64,000 bases of DNA. Origin: Arthrobacter mangrovi (lineage in GTDB: Bacteria > Actinomycetota > Actinomycetes > Actinomycetales > Micrococcaceae). This document shows, one piece after another, positions 1 through 7,423 of the stretch; position 1 is the stretch's first letter, and the number at the start of each line of letters is the position of its first letter. The notes below the pieces were generated by a model that was not told the DNA's origin, did no database searches, and saw nothing but the letters and a program-made list of their open reading frames with translations. A program made the position numbers and the translations under genes. The stretch spans positions 293,977-357,976 of the forward strand of contig NZ_BRVS01000008.1 of NCBI RefSeq assembly GCF_026011795.1, written 5' to 3'.

Positions 1-380
1 GGCAGGTCCACCGGAACGTGCGCGTCGATGACCCCGCCGCGGTCAGCGGTGACTTCGTGCTGCTCGCCGTCCACCTGGATGCTGACCTTGGCGCTGGCCA
101 CGGGCGGGCTGATGAAATTGCGCCACCCGCGGATGCCGTCGGCGATGAGCTTGGAAGACACCCGGCCGTTCTCGAATGCCTCGGGCTTGGCCATCACGAC
201 CCGTCCGAGGACGCGGACCCAGCCGGCGGACCCGTAGCCGGTGAAAGGCAGCACGGTCGCCAGGTCACCGCGCTCGCGCGCACGGCGTTCACGCCAGATC
301 TGCCACCGGTCCTCGATGCGCATACCGATGTGCGCGGCCTTGTCCTGGATCTCGGCCTTGTGTTCCGTCCGCGATGACAT
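1..380 (-). CDS. App1 family protein (DUF2183), N-terminal part, runs off the window
   Basis: The reverse strand from an ATG at 380 reads as an open frame to the window edge (about 126 residues). It begins MSSRTEHKAEIQDKAAHIG and contains FTGYGSAGWVRVLGRVVMAK, the N-terminal signature of bacterial App1-type (DUF2183) proteins. Fungal App1 is a phosphatidate phosphatase; the bacterial relatives carry the same HAD-type catalytic half in their C-terminus, which lies outside the window, so activity cannot be judged here. The gene is separate from sodC, whose terminator hairpin lies at 427-477. The family call is from pattern memory and fairly secure; the substrate is unknown. Confidence 0.7.
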   Translation of the reverse strand, partial: MSSRTEHKAEIQDKAAHIGMRIEDRWQIWRERRARERGDLATVLPFTGYGSAGWVRVLGRVVMAKPEAFENGRVSSKLIADGIRGWRNFISPPVASAKVSIQVDGEQHEVTADRGGVIDAHVPVDL

Positions 381-426
381 ACCGACAGTTTGCCACGCCG
401 GGGCCGCCGCCGCGCAAACGGAAGCC

Positions 427-477
427 CTTCCGGGTAGCCGTGGCCACCCCCCAGGTGGCCCCCGGCTACCCGGGAAG
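427..477 (-). terminator. Hairpin terminator after sodC
   Basis: A 13-bp stem (left arm 427-439, right arm 464-477 with one bulged base) encloses a second inverted repeat GGCCACC/GGTGGCC. It lies just downstream of the sodC stop codon on the minus strand. No long T-run follows. Confidence 0.6.
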
Positions 478-482
478 CGGCC

Positions 483-1154
483 CTACTGCCGGATATTGAT
501 GCAGGCCAGCCGATCGCCGGCGGTCCCCGCCTTGCCTGGCTCGGTCGCCGTAGGCATGGCGTGGATGACCACGGACTGGCCCTCGCCGTCGCGCAGCTTC
601 CAGCCGACCTCGCTTTCGGCCTCACCTTCGCCCTTGCCGTCCGTGGTGAAGTCCAGCCAGATCTCGTTCTGCGGATTGGCATACTCAGGATCGGTCGACG
701 GCTTCTGGGGATCCGCCTTGTCCTGGTAGTGCGGGCCGGCGTCGTCGGGGTTCTCGCCGCAGGCTGCGACGTGCACGTGCGAGCCGAAGGCGGTGTCCGG
801 CTCCAACCCCTCGACCTTCAGCTTGACCTTGGTGCCGCCGTCTTCGTTTTCGACTTCCACCTCGGCCTCGGCCCCCACTGGTACGCGCTGTGGATCGTAG
901 GTTATGGCGGCGGCACCGGCCGAGTACTCCTCGAACTTGGCCGACACTTCCTGGCCTTCCGCACCCCCGGAGGCGCTCGGCGAGCCGCTCTGTGCTGCTG
1001 CCCCGGATGTGGCGGCGGAGGCGGTCGGGACCGCGGTTTGCGGGGAGGGGTTGTCGGGCAGTTCCTGGTCCGGCTCTGCGGGCCCGCAGGCGGCCAGGAC
1101 CATCGCCAGCGCCGCGGCACCGAGCAGCGGGATTCCGTATTTGCGCTCCATCAT
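483..1154 (-). CDS. sodC: Superoxide dismutase-like lipoprotein (SodC family, Zn ligands apparently missing)
   Basis: 223 residues. A short charged N-terminus and hydrophobic stretch end in the lipobox LAAC (Cys23), so the protein is probably a lipoprotein on the outer face of the membrane. A Pro/Ala/Ser linker of about 50 residues precedes the SOD domain (about 65-223). The copper ligands of Cu/Zn SOD are recognisable: His126 and His128 in GSHVHV, His142 in GPHYQ and His198 in VVIHAMP. Cys132 and Cys218 can form the conserved disulfide. No histidines stand where the zinc ligands H71/H80 of the family should be; only an aspartate (Asp168 region) remains. This resembles the copper-only SodC type known from Mycobacterium tuberculosis. 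Role: removal of extracellular superoxide. A second ATG three bases downstream is an equivalent start. Confidence 0.88.
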   Translation of the reverse strand: MMERKYGIPLLGAAALAMVLAACGPAEPDQELPDNPSPQTAVPTASAATSGAAAQSGSPSASGGAEGQEVSAKFEEYSAGAAAITYDPQRVPVGAEAEVEVENEDGGTKVKLKVEGLEPDTAFGSHVHVAACGENPDDAGPHYQDKADPQKPSTDPEYANPQNEIWLDFTTDGKGEGEAESEVGWKLRDGEGQSVVIHAMPTATEPGKAGTAGDRLACINIRQ

Positions 1155-1321
1155 CGGCTCCTGAATCGGGGGTGGCTTACGGTTCGAAGCCTAGTGATCC
1201 GGCCGCGCCCCCGACAGGGGTTGTGGGTTTTCCGGCAGCCAAAAGCCGGCATCCGCCATCGTGGTTGGCCACGCCCGCGGGTTACGGCGTGCCGGCTGCC
1301 GGCTGGCAGCGCACACGGAAA

Positions 1322-1343
1322 ATGCCCCGCATTCGTGCGGGGC
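1322..1343 (-). terminator. Hairpin terminator after the small acidic gene
   Basis: TGCCCCGC/GCGGGGCA stem with a 6-nt loop, followed on the minus strand by TTTTCC. It lies about 40 nt beyond the stop at 1381. Confidence 0.7.
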
Positions 1344-1380
1344 ACATCCTCATGCTGACGGCTGCCTTCGGTGCGGAAGG

Positions 1381-1530
1381 TCAGTCCGTCTCGGGGACCG
1401 CCTCCTTGCTGGGCCCGTCCTCGTGCCCGAGGGGCTCGTCCAGTTCCGCACTGTCCTGGGCCGATGGTCCGGTGGATCCGGGCTCCGGGACCGGCCGGTC
1501 CCCCTGTTCCATCTGATCCTGCGTTCGCAT
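1381..1530 (-). CDS. Small acidic hypothetical protein (49 aa)
   Basis: The frame runs from an ATG at 1530 preceded by a strong GGAGG (spacing 6) to a stop at 1381. The protein begins MRTQDQMEQGDRPVPEPG and is rich in Asp, Glu, Pro and Ser, with no membrane segment or cysteine. It has its own terminator (1322-1343). Composition and layout resemble the two acidic proteins at 12751-13020 and 13659-14024, but it lacks their DDRGLTT tail. A TTAATGTGG stretch about 75 nt upstream resembles the TTAGCGTGG upstream of those two genes. Function unknown; probably an intrinsically disordered protein. Confidence 0.6.
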   Translation of the reverse strand: MRTQDQMEQGDRPVPEPGSTGPSAQDSAELDEPLGHEDGPSKEAVPETD

Positions 1531-1649
1531 TGTCCGCCTCCTGCAGGCTGGCGCCTCTGACTTCCCCCGGCCAGCCTGCCTGCCCAACTGCCGGTACTTC
1601 CACATTAACAGCGTGGCGTTCCGTTGGTAAGCCCCGGGGAACAACAGCA

Positions 1650-1682
1650 AACCGCCCTGCAGCGTGCGGCTGCAAGGCGGTT
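1650..1682 (-). terminator. Terminator of the FMN reductase gene
   Basis: AACCGCC-c-TGCAG pairs with CTGCA-a-GGCGGTT around a 7-nt loop, followed on the minus strand by TGCTGTTGTT. It lies 24 nt downstream of the stop at 1706. Confidence 0.7.
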
Positions 1683-1705
1683 CCGGCAGTACGGTCGAAG
1701 GCAGG

Positions 1706-2416
1706 TCAGGCGGCCGCGACGGCCGCTTCGCTGCGGACAGCTGCGAAGCCTTTGGTCCAGGGGACCAGCTGGTCGACCATCGGGGCCAGCGTGCCGGCAT
1801 TCTGCTCGGTCGGCTTGAAGTCGGAGAAGTTCTCGAAATCGGTGAACAGGCTGAACATGACCTGGTTCCGGACCACGGCAACCTGCAGTTCGGCCAGGAT
1901 GTTGCGCAGGTGCTCCGCGGAGCGGACGCCGCCCATCGAACCGTAAGACACGATGCCCGCGGCCTTGTTATTGAACTCGGCATTCAGGAAGGACAGCGCG
2001 TTGGTCAGGGCCGGCCCCACCGTGTGGTTGTACTCGTTGGCGACGAAAATGAAGCCGTCGAACGCGGCGACCTTCGCGGACCAGGCGATGGTGTGCTCGT
2101 TCTGGTAGCTCTGGTAGGCGGCGGGAGCCGGCTCGTCCAGCAGCGGCAGGTTGAAGTCGTTAATGTCGACGAGTTCGAACACGGCGTCGCTGCGGTCGGC
2201 CAGCTCGGCGATCACCCAGTCGGCCACGGAATTGTTGACGCGCCCGGGCCGGGTGCTTCCGGTAACGACGGCGATGCGCGGCAAAGGCTGTTCAGTTACC
2301 TGCTCGGGGACTGCGGTGACGGGAGCAGCAGCATGCCTGCCGGCAGGAGATTCGGCTGGGACGGGCGTGCCCTCGGTGCGCGCCTTGGACGAAAAGAGCT
2401 TCTTGAACCAGGACAT
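1706..2416 (-). CDS. NAD(P)H-dependent FMN reductase family protein
   Basis: 236 residues from the ATG at 2416 (MSWFKKLFSSK), chosen over an upstream in-frame ATG at 2446 because GAGG stands about 9 nt before it. After an unusual 45-residue N-terminal extension (basic/amphipathic start, then low complexity) comes a flavodoxin-like fold. It has the FMN phosphate loop TGSTRPGR, the NEYNHTVGPALTNAL segment and YGSMGG, typical of NADPH-dependent FMN/quinone reductases (ArsH/ChrR/YieF superfamily). Likely role: soluble flavin or quinone reduction. The extension might place it at the membrane, which is inference. Two operator-like repeats lie upstream at 2435-2446 and 2466-2477. Confidence 0.85.
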   Translation of the reverse strand: MSWFKKLFSSKARTEGTPVPAESPAGRHAAAPVTAVPEQVTEQPLPRIAVVTGSTRPGRVNNSVADWVIAELADRSDAVFELVDINDFNLPLLDEPAPAAYQSYQNEHTIAWSAKVAAFDGFIFVANEYNHTVGPALTNALSFLNAEFNNKAAGIVSYGSMGGVRSAEHLRNILAELQVAVVRNQVMFSLFTDFENFSDFKPTEQNAGTLAPMVDQLVPWTKGFAAVRSEAAVAAA

Positions 2417-2434
2417 CTCTACCCTCACAGTTGG

Positions 2435-2477
2435 TTGACGTTTCAATCATTGTTGCAGAAGCTAATTGACACGTCAA
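2435..2477. promoter_or_regulatory. Paired operator-like inverted repeats upstream of the FMN reductase
   Basis: TTGACGTTTCAA (2435-2446) and TTGACACGTCAA (2466-2477) share the form TTGA-N4-TCAA, and the second is an inverted repeat TTGAC-N2-GTCAA. Their starts are 31 bp apart, three helical turns, so two dimers could bind one face of the DNA. They lie in the gap between the reductase start and the SRPBCC gene. A MarR- or TetR-type repressor is plausible but none is adjacent. Confidence 0.45.
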
Positions 2478-2500
2478 CAACACGCGCGCGTTGCCGGCTG

Positions 2501-2983
2501 CTAGGCGGAGGACTGCCCCTCCGCTATGGCCCGCAGGCGCTCCAGGCTGGTCATGATGTCCTTGTGCATGGTCCGGCGGCGGTCCTTGTCGGCCCCGAAG
2601 CCGCTGACGATGATCCAGCCAACGCGGGTGATCGGGCGGATCACGAGGTAGGACTCCGTGACCCGGGTGCCTCCGGCTTCCGGCTCGAACCGGTACCGCC
2701 ATTGCACCGTGCCGCAGAACGGCTCGGTCCGGGCGAAGGAGAACTCCCGGCCGCGTTCGGCCGCCGTGACAATGGGAGTGTTGTGCCAAGAGAATTTTCC
2801 GCTGGTGTTCGTCGCCCTGAACCTGGCGCCGGCGACCGGCCCCTGTGCGCCGCCCACCCACTTGGCTTCGCTGACCTCGGGACTGTATTCGGGCGTCCTG
2901 GTAACGTCCGCGACCAGATCATAGACAGCCTCCGGCGGCGCGTCGATGTGGATGCTTAGTTCGTCCTGATCCAGCGTCTGCAT
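2501..2983 (-). CDS. SRPBCC family protein (START-like lipid/polyketide-binding fold)
   Basis: 160 residues. IDAPPEAVYDLVADVTRTPEYSPEV at the N-terminus (split: IDAPPEAVYDLVADV then TRTPEYSPEV), a central FSWHNTP, and a TRVTESYLVIRP strand followed by a long C-terminal helix are typical of the SRPBCC/polyketide cyclase-dehydrase superfamily. The fold encloses a hydrophobic pocket; the ligand cannot be told from sequence. The gene ends 24 nt upstream of the paired repeats at 2435-2477 and starts 8 nt after the Lrp-type regulator gene, so the two may be cotranscribed. Confidence 0.8.
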   Translation of the reverse strand: MQTLDQDELSIHIDAPPEAVYDLVADVTRTPEYSPEVSEAKWVGGAQGPVAGARFRATNTSGKFSWHNTPIVTAAERGREFSFARTEPFCGTVQWRYRFEPEAGGTRVTESYLVIRPITRVGWIIVSGFGADKDRRRTMHKDIMTSLERLRAIAEGQSSA

Positions 2984-2990
2984 GCCGCCC

Positions 2991-3509
2991 TCAGTCTTCC
3001 GGCCGGACCGTGCCTGGCCTGACGTAGTCGAAGAGCACCGCGGTGCTGGTGCCGGCCACCTCGGGCCGGACGCTGAGGTTGCTGGCCACCAGCTCCCTCA
3101 GCGCCGCCGAGTCCGGAACGGCAACATGGATGAGGAAGTCCCGGTCTCCCGTCACGAAGAAGATACCTTCAACTGCCGGCAGCTCGGCCAGGTACTCCTC
3201 GAAGCGCGTCAGGTTGGCGCGGGCGTGGGCCTGCAGCCGTATCGAAATCAGCGCCTGCAGTCCGCGCCCGACGGCGGCGGGGTCCACATCCGCGTGGTAG
3301 CCGCGAATGATGCCACGCTCCTGCAGCGACCTGATCCTCGCATGGCAGGTGGAGGCGGCAATGCCGGCAGCGGCCGCGATGGCATTGTTCGGCAGCTTCG
3401 CGTCATCCTGCAGAAGGCGCAGGATCAGCCGGTCCGTGTCATCCAATTCGGCACCCCGAAGGTTCTTCGGTCCCGCGGAAGAGTTTCGCAGGCTTTCCGA
3501 AATATTCAT
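2991..3509 (-). CDS. Lrp/AsnC family transcriptional regulator
   Basis: 172 residues. The N-terminal winged helix (about 22-70) contains LDDTDRLILRLLQDDAKLPN and the recognition helix region AGIAASTCHARIRSLQERGI. The C-terminal RAM (ligand-binding) domain contains VEGIFFVTGDRDFLIHV. It is divergent from the D-amino-acid oxidase-like gene at 3619, with 109 bp between the starts, a layout in which Lrp-type proteins commonly control the neighbouring amino-acid catabolic gene in response to the amino acid. That regulatory link is inference. Confidence 0.88.
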   Translation of the reverse strand: MNISESLRNSSAGPKNLRGAELDDTDRLILRLLQDDAKLPNNAIAAAAGIAASTCHARIRSLQERGIIRGYHADVDPAAVGRGLQALISIRLQAHARANLTRFEEYLAELPAVEGIFFVTGDRDFLIHVAVPDSAALRELVASNLSVRPEVAGTSTAVLFDYVRPGTVRPED

Positions 3510-3618
3510 ACCCTACCGTCCTCCTTCGCGAATGATCTTCGATTCTATTGAGTCACGCCTTCCAGATATTCACAATGAAGCTAGAGTACGTGTCGTAGGT
3601 CACGACCAAGGAGAGTGT

Positions 3619-4866
3619 ATGTATTCGCGCGCCCGCAAGCCGCAGACCGCCGTCGTCGTTGGGGCCGGAATGGTGGGCCTGTCCACCGCGTGGCACCTGC
3701 AGGAACACGGAATCGAGGTGACGGTCGTGGACCGGTCCGGCGTCGCGGCCGGCGCCTCATGGGGCAATGCCGGATGGCTGACGCCCGGCATGGCCATGCC
3801 GCTGGCGGACCCGACGCTGTGGTCCTACGCACCCAAGGCACTGCTGGACGTCACCGCCCCGCTGCATATCCCGGCGCGGCTGGATGTCAGGCTATGGATG
3901 TTCCTGGCGCGGTTCGGGCTGCATGCCACGTCCAGGGCGTGGAAGCGCACGATGGATGCGCTGACGCCCATCGACCGGATGGCGCTCGATGCGTTCGACG
4001 AGCTGACCTCGAACGGCGTTGACTCTTGGACCCGCAGCGGGCCGTTCATCGTTGGCTTCGAGAACGAGCAGGAGAGCAAGCCGTTCATCCACGAGATCCA
4101 GCAGGTGGAGCGGGCCGGGCAAAGCGTTCCGCTGCGGCCGCTTGAGAGCCCGCGGCTGAAGGTGCCGCAGCTTTCCGCCGGGGTCAGCACCGTCCTCGAG
4201 ATGGAGGGCCAGCGCTTCATCGAACCAGGGCCGTTTGTCGACGCCCTTGCGGACGCCGTGCGGGCGCGCGGCGCGTCCATCATTTCCGGCGCCGAGGTGC
4301 GCGGGCTGCGGCATGGCCCGGGCGGGATCGCGGTGGACAGCTACGGGCACGATCCGCTGTCCGCCGACGTCGTGGTCCTGGCCACCGGCGCGTGGCTGCC
4401 GAAGCTGGCCAAGCCGCTCGGCGTTCGGACGCAGATCCAGGCAGGACGCGGGTACTCCTTTAGCGTCGCCACCGAGGAGCCGGCCGAGTTCCCGATCTAC
4501 TTCCCGGCCCGCCGCGTCGCCTGCACCCCGTACCAGGGGCGGCTGCGGATCGCCGGGACCATGGAGTTCCGCGGACCGGACGAGCCGCTGCAGACGGGCA
4601 GGATCGAGGCGATCCTCGCCGCCGTGCGGCCGCTCTTCACCGGCATGGACCTGGACCAGCTCGAGGACCTTTGGGTCGGTCCTCGCCCGGTGACTCCTGA
4701 CGGGCTGCCGGTCATCGGCGCCACCCGCTCCCCCGGCGTCTTCGTTGCCGGCGGCCACGGCATGTGGGGCATCGTGCTCGGTCCGGCCACTGGCAAACTG
4801 CTCGCGGGCCAGATCGTCAACGGCGCCGTCCCCGAGGAACTCAAGCCCTTCGATCCGCTGCGTTAG
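3619..4866 (+). CDS. FAD-dependent oxidoreductase, D-amino acid dehydrogenase/oxidase (DadA) type
   Basis: 415 residues from the ATG at 3619, which follows AAGGAGA by 4 nt; the open frame extends further upstream without a ribosome site. The dinucleotide fold VVVGAGMVGLSTAWHLQEHG lies at residues 12-31, followed by the acidic end of strand 2 (VTVVDRSG) and GASWGNAGWLTP, characteristic of DadA-like D-amino acid dehydrogenases. The C-terminal FAD motif PVTPDGLPVIGATRSPGVFV (and GHGMWGIVLGPATGKLLA) is intact. Likely reaction: oxidative deamination of a D-amino acid or related N-substituted substrate to a keto acid. The divergent Lrp-type gene supports amino-acid-responsive control. Substrate not determinable. 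Confidence 0.85.
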   Translation: MYSRARKPQTAVVVGAGMVGLSTAWHLQEHGIEVTVVDRSGVAAGASWGNAGWLTPGMAMPLADPTLWSYAPKALLDVTAPLHIPARLDVRLWMFLARFGLHATSRAWKRTMDALTPIDRMALDAFDELTSNGVDSWTRSGPFIVGFENEQESKPFIHEIQQVERAGQSVPLRPLESPRLKVPQLSAGVSTVLEMEGQRFIEPGPFVDALADAVRARGASIISGAEVRGLRHGPGGIAVDSYGHDPLSADVVVLATGAWLPKLAKPLGVRTQIQAGRGYSFSVATEEPAEFPIYFPARRVACTPYQGRLRIAGTMEFRGPDEPLQTGRIEAILAAVRPLFTGMDLDQLEDLWVGPRPVTPDGLPVIGATRSPGVFVAGGHGMWGIVLGPATGKLLAGQIVNGAVPEELKPFDPLR

Positions 4867-4881
4867 CGGTCCGCTGCGGGG

Positions 4882-4910
4882 GTTCCGGCCGCCCGCGAGG
4901 CGGCCGGAAC
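4882..4910 (+). terminator. Terminator after the DadA-like gene
   Basis: Perfect 12-bp stem GTTCCGGCCGCC/GGCGGCCGGAAC with a 5-nt loop, 16 nt after the stop codon. No T-run follows. Confidence 0.65.
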
Positions 4911-4973
4911 ACCCGGCGATGACAGCCGCCCGCGGCGGGTCTAGCATGGACTTCACGCAGGAAGGTGGCGGTC

Positions 4974-5177
4974 ATGGAAGCGCTGACAATACCCGGCCTG
5001 GAGCCTCGGATCATGGAGGGCCTCCGCATCCTGGCGGAGTCCCACGGGCGCACGCTGGAGGCCGAGGCGCGGGCCATTTTGTGTCAGGCCGCCCGCGGGC
5101 TGACGGAAGCCGACGAGTTCCTGGCCTCGATGGTCGGCGAGCCCGGGCTGGAGCACCCCAAACATACTGCGCCCTAG
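4974..5177 (+). CDS. FitA/VapB-like ribbon-helix-helix antitoxin, without a toxin partner
   Basis: 67 residues from the ATG at 4974, which has GGAAGG 8 nt upstream; a GTG nine bases earlier is less likely. MEALTIPGLEPRIMEGLRIL followed by AESHGRTLEAEARAIL is the DNA-binding N-terminus of FitA/VapB antitoxins (compare the usual sLtIRnLdd...RA..HGRS.EeEaR.iL). The C-terminal half would normally clamp a PIN-domain toxin, but the next gene is a minus-strand lipoprotein, so no cognate toxin follows. The only PIN gene in the window is 15 kb away. It may be an orphan or a solitary regulator. Confidence 0.75.
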   Translation: MEALTIPGLEPRIMEGLRILAESHGRTLEAEARAILCQAARGLTEADEFLASMVGEPGLEHPKHTAP

Positions 5178-5233
5178 GTCCCGGCCCAAGGCGGCGTAGG
5201 GAATGGTCTCCGTGCTGACACGCTGAGCCGGCT

Positions 5234-5731
5234 TCAGAGCGGCTGCTGCACCTCAAACACACTGTCCCACAACGCTGCGTCGCACTCCGGCGGGACGGGG
5301 ACACCCGCATAGCCGCCGCCGAACTCGACCTCCGTGTCGAAGGCGAATCGCTTACCGGACAGCCCGACGACGGCCTTGCCGTCCTCGGCCAAATACGTTC
5401 CGGCGGGCCAGCGCAAGAGCGTCGGCTTCGACTTTGGATCGTATGGGGATCGTATCCCGACGCAGCCATCGGCCAGCTTGCTGAGGACTCCGACGCCGCT
5501 GAGAGCCAGCATCGCGTCGTCTCCATTTCGCCAGTTCGTCACAACGAGATGCGCCGCCGACGCTGGGACGGGTGCCTGTGAAATCGATGGAGGTGCCGAC
5601 ACGCCGGTCGGCACCCGTGCACAGGCGGCCAGGCCGAGGCACAGCAGCAACGCCGCCGTGCCCGCGGTTGTGCCGGTAATGCGGCGTCCTCTAGCCGGTG
5701 CGGGCCACCCGATGACCGAAGACGGGAACAT
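5234..5731 (-). CDS. Hypothetical lipoprotein
   Basis: 165 residues. An Arg-containing N-region and the hydrophobic stretch GTTAGTAALLLCLGLAAC end at a lipobox cysteine (about residue 37). The remainder is a compact exported domain with Trp/Gly-rich segments and two further cysteines (DGCVGI and PPECDAAL) that could form a disulfide. No family recognised. The start could be a later codon since the segment before the hydrophobic stretch is long. Convergent with the orphan antitoxin. Confidence 0.7.
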   Translation of the reverse strand: MFPSSVIGWPAPARGRRITGTTAGTAALLLCLGLAACARVPTGVSAPPSISQAPVPASAAHLVVTNWRNGDDAMLALSGVGVLSKLADGCVGIRSPYDPKSKPTLLRWPAGTYLAEDGKAVVGLSGKRFAFDTEVEFGGGYAGVPVPPECDAALWDSVFEVQQPL

Positions 5732-5760
5732 ACCTCATTATCCGCCGTCGTTGTTAAAGC

Positions 5761-5797
5761 GCGCTGCCTGCGCACCGCGAGGGTGCACAGGCAGCGC
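5761..5797 (-). terminator. Terminator of the Nramp-like gene
   Basis: GCGCTGCCTG/CAGGCAGCGC stem continuing through GCACC/GGTGC, 31 nt after the stop on the minus strand; followed by GCTTTAAC. Confidence 0.65.
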
Positions 5798-5827
5798 AGC
5801 GGGTCCGCATGGGTCCGCGTTGGAGAG

Positions 5828-7135
5828 TCAGCCGCCGAAGGCCGGGGCGATCGCCTTGACCAGTTGCTGGATGCCGAGGACGCCGAACAGCAGCGCGCAC
5901 ACGCCCAGTGCGATGTTGGTGTGCAGCCGGTTGGCCCATTCCTTCGGGATGCGCTTGCCGTTGAGCAGGCCCAGCAGGGTCAGGGCCAGGAACGGCATGA
6001 ACAGCGAGCCGAGCACGCCGTACGCCAGGATCAGCGCGATCGGCTTGCCGAGGGCAAACAGAATCATCGGCGGGAACGTCAGCCAGAGCACGTAGAACTT
6101 GAAGTACTTGCCGCCCACACGCGTGTCCGGGTGGCCCGATTCCTTCTTGCGCATGTGGCCCCAGAAGTCCGCGAACATGAGGGACACGCCGTTCCACACG
6201 CCGATGATGGAGGAGAACGATGCGGCCCAGAAGCCGACCAGGAAGCCGGTGCCGATGACTTCGCCGTAGCGGGCATTCAGGACCTCGGCCAGATCCAGCA
6301 GGCCTTCGTCTCCGCCGCTGATCGAGACCCCCGCGGAGCGGACTACCTCGGCGCCGACAACCAGCATGGCCAGGACGAAGATGCCGGTCATAATGTAGGC
6401 GACCGAGTTGTCGATCCGCATGACGCGCATCCACTTGGGGGTGTACCAGCCCTTTTCGCGCAGCCAGTAGCCGTAGGCCGCCAGCGTGATGGTGCCGCCG
6501 ACGCCGCCGGCGAGGGCCAGGGTGGACAGCAGGCCGCCCTTCTCCGGGATGGACGGAACCAGGCCCTTCAGCATCTCGGGAATGTTGGGCAGCGCGATGA
6601 CCGCCAGTCCGACGACGGTAACGAACATGATGCCGACCAGTGCGGCGGTGATCTTCTCGAACGTGGCGTACTTGCCGAACCACACCATGACGAAGCCGGC
6701 CAGGCCCATCAGGATGGCCCAGGCCCACAACGGCAGCACCGGGAACAGCGCGGCCAGCGGCAGGGCCGCCGAGGACATGGCCGTACCGCCGTAGACGAAG
6801 CCCCAGATGAGGATGTACGGGCCGAAGTACCAGGTGGTCCAGCGGCCCAGCGAGCGCCAGCCCTCGAAGATCGTCTTGCCCGTGGCGAGGGTGTAGCGGC
6901 CGGCGCCCTCGACCAGGACGATCTTCAGGATGACGCCGACAATCACGGCCCAGAACAGCTGGTAGCCGAACTGGGATCCGGCCACGAGCGTGGCCACCAT
7001 GTCCGCAGCACCGACGCCGGTGGCCGCGACCACGAGGCCCGGGCCGATAATTTTCCATTTCGCGGGTGCGCCGCCGTCGTTGTCGACACGATCGGCGTGG
7101 CTCACCGTCCCCGCGGGGATGTGTTCAGAGGACAT
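5828..7135 (-). CDS. Divergent Nramp-family divalent metal permease
   Basis: 435 residues with about 11 hydrophobic segments. Placement in the Nramp (natural resistance-associated macrophage protein) family rests on the first membrane segment GPGLVVAATGVGAADMVATL and its order relative to TM2 (GYQLFWAVIVGVILKIVLVE). The DPGN metal-binding motif of canonical Nramp TM1 is replaced here by TGVGAAD, and no MPH-like TM6 motif is obvious (AGGVGGTITLAAYGYW instead). The protein is therefore probably not a classical MntH Mn2+/H+ symporter; magnesium or another ion, or a different substrate, should be considered. It stands alone, divergent from the desferrioxamine operon with a 289-bp gap, and has its own terminator. 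Confidence 0.8.
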   Translation of the reverse strand: MSSEHIPAGTVSHADRVDNDGGAPAKWKIIGPGLVVAATGVGAADMVATLVAGSQFGYQLFWAVIVGVILKIVLVEGAGRYTLATGKTIFEGWRSLGRWTTWYFGPYILIWGFVYGGTAMSSAALPLAALFPVLPLWAWAILMGLAGFVMVWFGKYATFEKITAALVGIMFVTVVGLAVIALPNIPEMLKGLVPSIPEKGGLLSTLALAGGVGGTITLAAYGYWLREKGWYTPKWMRVMRIDNSVAYIMTGIFVLAMLVVGAEVVRSAGVSISGGDEGLLDLAEVLNARYGEVIGTGFLVGFWAASFSSIIGVWNGVSLMFADFWGHMRKKESGHPDTRVGGKYFKFYVLWLTFPPMILFALGKPIALILAYGVLGSLFMPFLALTLLGLLNGKRIPKEWANRLHTNIALGVCALLFGVLGIQQLVKAIAPAFGG

Positions 7136-7360
7136 TTGTGGGGAATTCCTTACGTATCAGAGTGCGGGAGCCGCTGCCTGCCGTGTCCCGGCCGTCACAG
7201 GGCCCCGTGTATTCTCCCACAGGTTCCGACCGGTCAGTCAGTAATTCGCCTGCCGAGCCGCAATGGCGGCGTAATTTATCACCGCATGGCCTCTCTGTGA
7301 AGTGCCAAACGAAACCCGGTCATTGCCCGCGCCTACTTTCTAAAATTACGACACGAAAGT

Positions 7361-7396
7361 TTGACGTTAAGGATTACCTAAGTAAGGCTTGCCTTT
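7361..7396 (+). promoter_or_regulatory. Iron-regulated promoter of desABCD with IdeR/DtxR-like box
   Basis: TTGACG at 7361-7366 is followed after a 16-17-nt spacer by TAAGGC/AAGGCT (-10 region, 7383-7389). Overlapping it at 7378-7396 is CTAAGTAAGGCTTGCCTTT, which matches the IdeR/DmdR consensus at about 12 of 19 positions and has a perfect AAGGC-TT-GCCTT core. Iron-loaded IdeR/DtxR binding here would block RNA polymerase, so the operon should be induced by iron starvation. Confidence 0.75.
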
Positions 7397-7423
7397 GTTT
7401 TGTCCGGCCTACAAGGAGTCCCC

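Noticed and set aside
5783..7300. 505-residue plus-strand frame opposite the Nramp-like gene
   Set aside because: Gln/Asp/Gly/His-rich shadow of a hydrophobic membrane protein on the other strand.
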